Assembly (NCBI GenBank): GCA_025454775.1
Contig: JALONU010000009.1
Location: 1 to 33,171, forward strand
DNA length: 33,171 bases
Reading direction: 5' to 3'
From: Bacteroidales bacterium
GTDB taxonomy: Bacteria > Bacteroidota > Bacteroidia > Bacteroidales > VadinHA17
The notes beneath the pieces were generated by a model. That model was given only the letters and a program-made list of their open reading frames with translations. It did no database searches and was not told the origin of the DNA. Each line of letters starts with the position of its first letter. The stretch's first letter is position 1. A program made the position numbers and the translations under genes. Of the stretch, positions 22,191 to 29,244 are shown piece by piece.

Positions 22191-23006
22191 TTATTTACTG
22201 ACGATTTTCATCCTGAGGATCTTCACATCTGTTAGAGGTTTGTCGGCTTCGTCGGTGCTTACCGCAGCAATCCTGTCAACAACATCAAGGCCCTCCACAA
22301 CTTCCCCGAAGACTGTGTAAGTACCGTCAAGACGGGGTACTCCGCCTAATGTTCGGTAAACTTCACGCTGCTCCTCAGGTATGGTATAAGAGGGATTTGA
22401 AGCAAGATAATCATACATTTTCGTGGCAGTTATTTCCTGGATCTCTCCTTCAGGCAATTGTGTACCGGATAATTTTGCACTTTCTGCAGTTTCTCTCATG
22501 ATCCTGTTGAACATGGCCTGTTTTATTCCGCTGTTTATCCTGTTCTCGGCGGCAGGAAATTCCTCATTATTTATCACTGTTCCCTGGACAATGTAAAAAT
22601 GAGTTCCTGAAGACCTCATTTCAGGATTAACTTCATTTCCTTCCCTGGCTGCAGCGAGAGCACCTTTTTTGTGAAAGAGATCCTTTCGGAATTCTGAAGC
22701 TATTGTATAGGTGTTCAGGGAATCGGCCGACGGAGGTATCGGAACTGTCCTGGTGGAAGGATCTCCCGCCTGTATCATGAATCCGTTAATAACCCGGTGA
22801 AACGATATCCCTTCGTAAAAGCCCGAATTGACGAGACGTATGAAATTGTCCCTGTGAAGTGGTGTTTCATCGTAAAGTTTAAGAGTGATATCGCCCAGGG
22901 AAGTTTTCATCTGGACAACAGTATTTTCGCTGCCTGCCGGAGATTTGCAGCCCATAACCGCGAAAACGATCACCATCATTGTAGCCAGGGCAATTACCTT
23001 GTTCAT
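22191..23006 (-). CDS. Cyclophilin-type peptidyl-prolyl isomerase lipoprotein
   Basis: A 271-residue envelope foldase. The N-terminus is a lipoprotein signal with the lipobox VMGC and lipidated Cys20. The cyclophilin domain starts near residue 33 with MKTSLGDITLKLYDETPLHRDNF and includes the active-site stretch ISFHRVINGFMIQAGDP. An insert of about 65 residues (about 150-215, KQAMFNRIMRETAE onward) separates it from the last strands, as is common in Bacteroidota cyclophilins. The ATG at 23006 (MNKVIALATM) is preferred to one 45 bp upstream because it gives a proper signal peptide. A -7 box at 23049-23056 supports this. The gene is divergent from the flippase gene and precedes pheS by 29 bp. 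Confidence 0.92.
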   Translation of the reverse strand: MNKVIALATMMVIVFAVMGCKSPAGSENTVVQMKTSLGDITLKLYDETPLHRDNFIRLVNSGFYEGISFHRVINGFMIQAGDPSTRTVPIPPSADSLNTYTIASEFRKDLFHKKGALAAAREGNEVNPEMRSSGTHFYIVQGTVINNEEFPAAENRINSGIKQAMFNRIMRETAESAKLSGTQLPEGEIQEITATKMYDYLASNPSYTIPEEQREVYRTLGGVPRLDGTYTVFGEVVEGLDVVDRIAAVSTDEADKPLTDVKILRMKIVSK

Positions 23007-23048
23007 GAAAAAAATCCTTTGGTTAATAATGTATTGTAAATCTGAATG

Positions 23049-23056
23049 CAAAGATA
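23049..23056 (-). promoter_or_regulatory. -7 box for the cyclophilin lipoprotein gene
   Basis: Read leftward, TATCTTTG is an exact TAnnTTTG match followed by C. It lies 42 bp before the ATG at 23006 and only 2 bp from the opposing flippase -7 box. The CAAA stretch at 23074-23077 could give its -33 element. Confidence 0.6.
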
Positions 23057-23058
23057 TT

Positions 23059-23066
23059 TAACTTTG
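23059..23066 (+). promoter_or_regulatory. -7 box for the flippase gene
   Basis: TAACTTTG is an exact TAnnTTTG match followed by C, with TTG at 23034-23036 about 22 bp upstream. It lies 19 bp before the GTG start at 23086, which supports that unusual start codon. Confidence 0.65.
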
Positions 23067-23085
23067 CGCGATCCAAAAATAAAAA

Positions 23086-24555
23086 GTGAACGAAGTAAGG
23101 ACCCTTGCGCGGCAGACAGCTGTTTACGGCCTGGGAACAATTGTTCCGAGATTCCTTAATTATGCCATAGTTGCGATATTCTACACGTGGTTCTTCACAA
23201 AGGCAGAATACGGAATTCTTACTGAGCTGTATGCATGGATGGTAATCCTGCTGATAGTTCTTACGTATGGCATGGAAACGGGATTTTTCAGGTTTGCGCA
23301 GAACAGCGACAACTATGAAAAGGTATACAGCACTTCACTGATAAGTCTATTCATTACTTCATCCCTGTTCGTCATCCTGACGGCAATATTCATCAAACCT
23401 GTCTCCACCCTGCTTAAATACAGCGAACACCGGGATTTTGTGATGATGTCGGCTGCAATTATTGCCATAGATGCCTTTACTGCTATTCCCTTTGCCAGGC
23501 TCCGGAAGGAAAACAAACCGGTTGTTTTCAGTATTCTGAAGATTGCCAACGTTGTTATCACTGTTGCTGCAGTACTTTTTCTTCTGCTTGCAGCCCCGGG
23601 AATATGGGAGAGAAGCAGCGGATGGTTCAGGAAGATATATAACCCGGAATACAGGGTTGGTTATGTTTTTGTCGCAAACCTGATCGGGAGCATATCTACT
23701 TTGCTGTTGCTCCTGCCATTCATTGTAAAGGTTAAGCCCGTTTTTGACAAGGCGCTTTGGAACAGGATGATTGTTTATTCCTTCCCGCTGCTGATTGCAG
23801 GACTGGGAGGATCACTGAATGAGGCTCTCGACAAGGTGATAATGCGGAGAGTGCTTGGCGATGAAACAGGACTTGCAACAGTAGGGGTTTACGGGGCAGG
23901 ATACAAAATCGCAGTACTGATGTCACTTTTTATCCAGATGTACAGGTTTGCGGCAGAACCATTTTTCTTCGAAAGGGCAAAACGCGACAACGCAAAGGAA
24001 ACATATGCCTTCGTGATGAAGTATTTCGTGATAGCGATGCTCCTGGTATACCTGCTCTTAAACCTGTATATAAAAGGATTCCAATTCATTATAGGACCAG
24101 TATTTCGCGAATCATTGATAGTTGTGCCGGTTGTGGGCATGGGCTACCTTCTGTATGGAGTTTATATAAATCACAGTATCTGGTACAAGCTTAACGACCT
24201 TACCAGGTATGGTATCTATATTACACTCGCAGGTGCAGTCATTACTGTAATGATAAATATATTCCTGATACCTGTCTATGGTTACATGGCATCAGCCTGG
24301 GCCCATGTAGCATCATATTCCGTAATGATAATACTGTCATTTATATTCGCCGCGAAACATTACAGGATAGATTATAAAATGTTGCAGCTCCTACCCTATT
24401 TTATAACTGCTATAGCGATTGTTGGATTCACAAGACTATTTGACTACAACAGCCTTGCGGAGGAACTGATAATTAATACAATATTGCTGGTTCTGTTCAT
24501 AGTACTGGCCCAGGTGAAGGATAAGACCCTTACAATCTTCTTCAAAAAAACCTGA
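23086..24555 (+). CDS. Wzx-like oligosaccharide flippase (MOP superfamily)
   Basis: A 489-residue integral membrane protein with about 14 hydrophobic segments, typical of the polysaccharide biosynthesis / Wzx branch of the MOP superfamily, which flips lipid-linked sugars across the inner membrane. Family-like stretches are LARQTAVYGLGTIVPRFLNY (7-26), KAEYGILTELYAW (39-51) and FPLLIAGLGGSLNEALDKVIM (234-254). The start is a GTG; no in-frame ATG precedes it and the gene's own promoter lies 19 bp upstream. No glycosyltransferases adjoin it, so it is not in a visible surface-polysaccharide cluster; a housekeeping lipid-linked substrate is possible. Confidence 0.88.
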   Translation: MNEVRTLARQTAVYGLGTIVPRFLNYAIVAIFYTWFFTKAEYGILTELYAWMVILLIVLTYGMETGFFRFAQNSDNYEKVYSTSLISLFITSSLFVILTAIFIKPVSTLLKYSEHRDFVMMSAAIIAIDAFTAIPFARLRKENKPVVFSILKIANVVITVAAVLFLLLAAPGIWERSSGWFRKIYNPEYRVGYVFVANLIGSISTLLLLLPFIVKVKPVFDKALWNRMIVYSFPLLIAGLGGSLNEALDKVIMRRVLGDETGLATVGVYGAGYKIAVLMSLFIQMYRFAAEPFFFERAKRDNAKETYAFVMKYFVIAMLLVYLLLNLYIKGFQFIIGPVFRESLIVVPVVGMGYLLYGVYINHSIWYKLNDLTRYGIYITLAGAVITVMINIFLIPVYGYMASAWAHVASYSVMIILSFIFAAKHYRIDYKMLQLLPYFITAIAIVGFTRLFDYNSLAEELIINTILLVLFIVLAQVKDKTLTIFFKKT

Positions 24556-24641
24556 TTTAATGCTCGCACCGGGAACTTAACAGAAGAGTGTTACGTTAAT
24601 AGGAAGTAAGGTTGTAACATACCTTTTTTATTGAAAAACTG

Positions 24642-24719
24642 ATGAGATTTATACAGTACAGGGACATTGACAGCAAAACGAAAAGCAATAGGAATAAGTT
24701 CAGAACAGCAGGTAAATAA
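24642..24719 (+). CDS. Possible 25-residue leader ORF before the TPR lipoprotein gene
   Basis: An ATG-started ORF of 25 codons ends 2 bp before the TPR gene start. The peptide is polar and strongly basic (Arg, Lys, Asn, Ser rich) with no domain. A near-match -7 box (TACCTTTT at 24620-24627) lies 14 bp upstream. Its position would suit a leader peptide coupled to the next gene, but an ORF this short can arise by chance. Confidence 0.2.
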   Translation: MRFIQYRDIDSKTKSNRNKFRTAGK

Positions 24720-24721
24720 TT

Positions 24722-26452
24722 ATGATAAGAAGAAATGCAGCAATCCTTGCGATCCTGGCAGCACTGGCCTTTTCACTTTTCTCGTGCAGGAAAGGGATCA
24801 TACCGGCAGAGATATCGGGAGTAAGGATAAAGCCATATGATACGGCCACGTTCAATTATGTATTCGTAGAGGCAGTGAAGCTTAAGCTGATGGGTAACGG
24901 TGGTGATGCATTGAAGCTCCTTGAACAGGCGGTAAGGATAAATCCGGGAAGCGACGCTGCATATTTCCAGATAGCCCAGATACTACTGGCACAGGATGAT
25001 ATTCGCAACGCAAGGAAATATGCTCTCAGTGCCTGGAATATCGATCAACATAACTTCTGGTATATGATGATGCTTGCAGGCACCTACTACCAGGAAAAAA
25101 TGCTTGACAGCGCAATCTATTTTTATGAAAAGGCTGTTAAAGACTATCCCGAAAGGGAAGGACTTAAGATAACCCTGGCGAACCTTTATTCTGAAGACAG
25201 GAAGTTTGAGAAGGCAGCAGGAATTTTCAATGAACTCGACAAACGTTACGGAATCAATGAAAACTATTCTGCAGGTGTTGTCAAGAACCTTATGTGGGCG
25301 AAGAAATGGGATGAAGCCCTTATTCGGGCACAGGAGCTGCTGAAACAATATCCGGACGTAATACTATTTAACGGACTCCTTGCTGAAATATACAGGGGAA
25401 AGAACCAGCCTGAAAAGGCAATGGAAGTGTACATGACACTGATAGAAAGAAATCCGGACAATCCGGGAATACAGCTTGCTATATGTGACTTCCTGATAGA
25501 AGAAAAAAAGTATGACGACCTTTCGGAAATCCTGAATACTGTACTGATAAATAACAGGATAAATAGGGAAGAAAAAGTATCGCTGTTTGCCAGGATGATA
25601 GAGAACCCTGAAATTGCAATTGCAGGCGGAAACAGGATTATTTTGTCAGTCATGGTTTTGGAGGCAGCGTACCCTGACGATGATTTGATTCTGTTACTAA
25701 GACCTGAGCTCCTTGCCGCACAGGGCAATAAAGAAAGGGCAGCTTCAAGGCTGGAGGAGATCATTACAAAAAGACCGGAAAATTATTATGCATGGGAAAA
25801 GTTGATGTTTTTAGCACTCGAGAAAGGAGAATTCAAAAAGCTGGAAGAGCTCGCTGCCGAATGTTCCTCGCGTTTCAACCGCTCATTCATTGCTAAAATG
25901 CTGTATGCAACAGCTGCCACCGAAAACGGAAAATATGAAGTTGCACTTGAGGAATCCAGGAAAGCAGGAATACTAGCTGGAAGTAACGAAGAAATGCTTC
26001 TTCAGGTGCTGACCCTTGAGGCTGATGTCTACTACAGGACAAAACAATTCGAAAAGGCATTCAGCACGTTCGACAAGGCTCTTGAAAAGAATAAAAGTGA
26101 CATAACCCTGCTTAATAATTATGCCTATTATCTTGCAGAGCAGAATCTAAGGCTTAAGGAAGCTGAAGAAATGTCGAAGCAGGTAATTGAAAAGGAACCC
26201 GGGAACCATACTTTCCTTGATACGTATGCATGGGTGCTTTATAAAAGGGGAAAAGTTAAAGAAGCGGAAAAGATCATGAAAAATATACTCGAAAGCGCAG
26301 AAAAGCCTGATGCTGAATATTATGAACATTATGGATATATAATGAAAAAGAGAAAGAAATGCAAGGATGCAATTGAAAGCTGGCAGAAGGCATTAAACCT
26401 TGACCCTGAAAAAACACAACTTAACAGCGAGATAGAAAATTGCAAAAGGTAA
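24722..26452 (+). CDS. TPR-repeat lipoprotein
   Basis: A 576-residue lipoprotein with lipobox FSLFSC and lipidated Cys22. The rest is mostly tetratricopeptide repeats, read as helical pairs with W/Y, G, A and P at TPR positions (for example ALKLLEQAVRINPGSDAAYF near 62-81, AIYFYEKAVKDYPE near 131-144, and a C-terminal pair near 500-570). TPR arrays serve as protein-binding scaffolds. The gene leads a chain in which the DUF4292 lipoprotein and the EnvC-like protein follow with overlapping ends, an order seen in other Bacteroidota. A joint role in envelope or peptidoglycan maintenance is inference. It is preceded by a 166-bp gap with a possible short leader ORF. Confidence 0.88.
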   Translation: MIRRNAAILAILAALAFSLFSCRKGIIPAEISGVRIKPYDTATFNYVFVEAVKLKLMGNGGDALKLLEQAVRINPGSDAAYFQIAQILLAQDDIRNARKYALSAWNIDQHNFWYMMMLAGTYYQEKMLDSAIYFYEKAVKDYPEREGLKITLANLYSEDRKFEKAAGIFNELDKRYGINENYSAGVVKNLMWAKKWDEALIRAQELLKQYPDVILFNGLLAEIYRGKNQPEKAMEVYMTLIERNPDNPGIQLAICDFLIEEKKYDDLSEILNTVLINNRINREEKVSLFARMIENPEIAIAGGNRIILSVMVLEAAYPDDDLILLLRPELLAAQGNKERAASRLEEIITKRPENYYAWEKLMFLALEKGEFKKLEELAAECSSRFNRSFIAKMLYATAATENGKYEVALEESRKAGILAGSNEEMLLQVLTLEADVYYRTKQFEKAFSTFDKALEKNKSDITLLNNYAYYLAEQNLRLKEAEEMSKQVIEKEPGNHTFLDTYAWVLYKRGKVKEAEKIMKNILESAEKPDAEYYEHYGYIMKKRKKCKDAIESWQKALNLDPEKTQLNSEIENCKR

Positions 26453-27192
26453 TTGGCATATTGTTAATCATATACATATTGACAGCCTGCTCCACAACAA
26501 GGAAGGCTGCAACGGCAGATATTGAAAAGAGCCGTGGAATAGTAACATTGGATGACATTGAGAACAATAATTTGCTGGATGTTAATTTTGACATAACAAG
26601 AGCAGATATAAGTTACACCGACAAGGATAATTCTGAAGAACTGATAGCAGGAATAAGTTACAGGAAAGAATCACAATACCTTATTAGCCTTAGAACAAAG
26701 GCAGGATTTGAGATAGGCAGGATATTGATTACAAAAGACACCTTGCTAGCAAACGACAGGCTGAACAGAAAGTTATTTTACGGTTCTCCATTACAGTTTG
26801 CCAGAAAGTACGGCATAATAATGGACTGGCTTCCGATTCTGTTCGGAGACCTGGTGGTAAGTGAGAGCGACAAATCAATTAAATTGGAATGTACAGGAAG
26901 AGAAGCAAAACTGGAGAAAAAGATAAATTCTGACAAGATAGTTTACTACATTGATTGCAGCGAAGAGAAAGTAGGAATGATTGAAATTGTCAGGACCTAT
27001 GGCAACGGGATTGCAATGAATTTTGGTAATTTCGTTGAAACAGGCGGTAAGAAATACCCAACAGAAATTGAAATAACTGATTATGAGAGTAAAACGAATA
27101 TAGGAATCAGGATAAGGAAAACAGAGATTAATGCCGGAAAGATGATAAAATTCATCCCGGGGGCAGGCTACGAAAGGATTATGCTCAGATGA
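26440..27192 (+). CDS. DUF4292 lipoprotein
   Basis: A 250-residue lipoprotein with a short signal and lipobox LTAC (Cys17). The mature part fits DUF4292, a Bacteroidota family thought to have a LolA/LolB-like or LpqB-like beta fold; motifs such as LISLRTKAGFEIGRILITKD, the GIIMDWLPILFGDLVV block and YPTEIEITDYESKTNIGI are in keeping. The start codon is TTG at 26440, since no ATG gives a complete signal peptide; it overlaps the end of the TPR gene by 13 bp. The last four bases (ATGA) overlap the EnvC-like gene. Function is unknown; the position between a TPR scaffold and an EnvC-like factor suggests an envelope role. Confidence 0.82.
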   Translation: MQKVIGILLIIYILTACSTTRKAATADIEKSRGIVTLDDIENNNLLDVNFDITRADISYTDKDNSEELIAGISYRKESQYLISLRTKAGFEIGRILITKDTLLANDRLNRKLFYGSPLQFARKYGIIMDWLPILFGDLVVSESDKSIKLECTGREAKLEKKINSDKIVYYIDCSEEKVGMIEIVRTYGNGIAMNFGNFVETGGKKYPTEIEITDYESKTNIGIRIRKTEINAGKMIKFIPGAGYERIMLR

Positions 27193-28367
27193 ATAAGCCG
27201 ATTGCCATATTTCTTTTGTCTTTAGTATACATAACTGTTGTTGAGGGACAGACGAGGACAGAGATAGAGGCTCAGAGAAAGAAAACTCTTGAGGAGATTG
27301 AATACGTGGATAACCTGCTGAGCAATACATCAAAGGAAAAAAGTGAAAGCATGAATGCTTTGAAGATCCTTGGAAACAAATTAAGCCTCAGGGAATTGGT
27401 TATTAAAGGAATGAATGAAGAGATTGGGCTGCTTGAAGAAAGAATTGACCTTAACAGGACAGCTATAGATTTAATGGAGGAGGATCTGAGATTATTGCGT
27501 CAGGAGTACACAAATGCAATACTGAATTCCTACAAATCCAAAAAGCTAAACCCGGAAATAGTATATATACTTTCTGCCAGGGATTTCAACCAGGGCTACA
27601 AAAGAATAAAATACCTGCAGCAGGTTTCAAAAATAAGGAGGAATGAATCGGAAATAATATCCGAATTAATCGAGGAAATAGAAAAGTCAAAGGCTAAGCT
27701 GGAAGCTGACCTTGAAAGGATTTCTGATGTACAGAAAAAGGAATTGCAGCAAAAAAACCTGCTTCAGGGAGAGCAGAACCGTAAGCAGAGAATGGTAAGA
27801 AACCTTACTGCAAGGGAGAAACAGCTGCAGAAGGAACTTGAGGAAAAGAAAAGGGTAGCTCAGAAACTTGAAAAGGAACTTGCCAGAATTATTGCGGAAG
27901 AGCGGAAGAAAGCCAGCACTACGTCACTCACACCTGAACAAAAGCTGGTTGGAGAGAATTTTCTGGATAATAAGGGAAAACTGCCCTGGCCGGTAGAGAG
28001 AGGTGTTATAACAAACCACTTTGGTAAACATCAGCACCCTGTTCTGAAATATCTTACAGAAGATAATATAGGGATAGAAATTACAAGTTCCGGAAAAGTC
28101 GATGCGAGAAGCATATTCAAAGGTGAAGTTACAGCGGTATCGGCAATTTCAGGATCAAATATGACAGTCATTGTCCGGCATGGAAATTTTCTGACCGTAT
28201 ACAGTAACCTGGTAAATCTTAAAGTAAAAAAGGGCGATAAAGTCGAAACAAAGGCTATACTGGGTGAAGTTTTCAGGGATCCGGGATCAGGTAATGCATG
28301 TACGTTAAAATTCATGATATTTGAAGGAAAATACCTTGATCCTGAATTATGGATCGCTAAAAACTGA
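27189..28367 (+). CDS. EnvC-like coiled-coil protein with degenerate LytM (M23) domain
   Basis: A 392-residue exported protein. The signal peptide covers about 1-20. A long coiled coil with two arms spans about 22-245, and a LytM/M23 domain about 264-392. In active M23 enzymes zinc is held by HxxxD and HxH. Here the first motif reads Asn293-Ile-Gly-Ile-Glu297, the YxHL His is Asn340, and the LHF His is Lys374. All catalytic positions are therefore changed, so the protein should not cut peptidoglycan. EnvC of E. coli has the same layout and activates amidases at division, so an amidase-activator role is a fair inference. The start overlaps the DUF4292 gene by ATGA. Confidence 0.87.
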   Translation: MNKPIAIFLLSLVYITVVEGQTRTEIEAQRKKTLEEIEYVDNLLSNTSKEKSESMNALKILGNKLSLRELVIKGMNEEIGLLEERIDLNRTAIDLMEEDLRLLRQEYTNAILNSYKSKKLNPEIVYILSARDFNQGYKRIKYLQQVSKIRRNESEIISELIEEIEKSKAKLEADLERISDVQKKELQQKNLLQGEQNRKQRMVRNLTAREKQLQKELEEKKRVAQKLEKELARIIAEERKKASTTSLTPEQKLVGENFLDNKGKLPWPVERGVITNHFGKHQHPVLKYLTEDNIGIEITSSGKVDARSIFKGEVTAVSAISGSNMTVIVRHGNFLTVYSNLVNLKVKKGDKVETKAILGEVFRDPGSGNACTLKFMIFEGKYLDPELWIAKN

Positions 28368-28422
28368 GAAAAACTGAAACAAAAGCAGCTTTTTACAGTA
28401 TAAAGGAAGTTCCGGAAGAATA

Positions 28423-28827
28423 ATGGAGAGGAAAATAAGAATAGAATCAAAGCTGAGCAACCTTGCTGCTGTCGAGAACTCGATAGACGAAATAACAAGG
28501 GATGCCGGAATTAACAAGGATAATTACGGAAAAATTCTGGTTTCAGTCCTGGAAGCCGTAAATAACGCTATTGTACATGGAAATAAGTCAGATGAGACAA
28601 AATATGTTGATATTACCATATTGTTGAAGGACGATGTACTGGAGATAACGGTAGAAGATGAAGGCTTGGGTTTCAAACCGGAAGAAGTGCCAGATCCTAC
28701 AAATCCTGAAAATGTAGAAAGAACAAATGGAAGGGGAGTATTCCTTATGAAGAACCTGGCCGACGAGATACATTTCAACAGGAAGGGAAACAAAGTGAGA
28801 TTGAAATATTTAAATATACATAATTGA
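28423..28827 (+). CDS. RsbW-like ATP-binding protein (HATPase_c_2)
   Basis: A 134-residue stand-alone GHKL ATPase domain like the anti-sigma kinases RsbW and SpoIIAB. It has an N box EAVNNAIVHGN (44-54), a G1 box EDEGLGF (78-84) and a G2 box GRGVFLMK (103-110). Such proteins phosphorylate anti-anti-sigma partners on Ser or Thr. No sigma factor or STAS protein adjoins it; in Bacteroidota a copy beside ybeY and mnmG is a recurring arrangement, and its target is unknown. It starts 55 bp after the EnvC-like gene, and its stop codon overlaps the TTG start of ybeY. Confidence 0.87.
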   Translation: MERKIRIESKLSNLAAVENSIDEITRDAGINKDNYGKILVSVLEAVNNAIVHGNKSDETKYVDITILLKDDVLEITVEDEGLGFKPEEVPDPTNPENVERTNGRGVFLMKNLADEIHFNRKGNKVRLKYLNIHN

Positions 28828-29237
28828 AGATTAAAATATATTACGATGATACGGAATACAGGCTAAGGGGTAGCAGGAATAGCCTGGAAATAATGAAAAA
28901 GGTCATCAGTGGAGAAGGAAAATACACTGGTGACCTTTCCTTTATCATCACCAGCGATAAAAAGCTTATAAAAATAAACAAGGAATTCCTGAACAGGGAT
29001 TATTATACAGATGTTATTGCATTTGACTACGGTAACAAAGGGACAATAAACGGAGAGATTTACATCAGCATTGATGCAATAAAACGAAATGCAATTAACT
29101 ATAAAATTAGTTTAAGAAATGAGCTTCATAGGGTTATGATTCATGGAATACTTCATTTGTGCGGATATACCGACGAGAAAGTTGAGAAGAAGAAATTAAT
29201 GCACAAGAGAGAAGAAAAGTGGCTTAAACTGGTTTAG
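28824..29237 (+). CDS. ybeY: Endoribonuclease YbeY (rRNA maturation)
   Basis: A 137-residue YbeY, a zinc-dependent RNase involved in 16S rRNA 3' maturation and ribosome quality control. The core is NELHRVMIHGILHLCGYTD (99-117). The zinc ligands His107 and His111 are present, but the third, His in E. coli (HGxxHxxGxxH), is Asp117. Bacteroidota YbeY proteins often have Asp there, so this is probably a lineage variant. The start is TTG at 28824, overlapping the preceding stop as TTGA; no ATG is available at the family N-terminus. mnmG starts 7 bp downstream. Confidence 0.9.
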   Translation: MKIKIYYDDTEYRLRGSRNSLEIMKKVISGEGKYTGDLSFIITSDKKLIKINKEFLNRDYYTDVIAFDYGNKGTINGEIYISIDAIKRNAINYKISLRNELHRVMIHGILHLCGYTDEKVEKKKLMHKREEKWLKLV

Positions 29238-29244
29238 GGGAGAA

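Noticed and set aside
27189-28367. Active M23 endopeptidase
   Set aside because: All zinc-binding and catalytic positions are changed, so an enzyme annotation would mislead.
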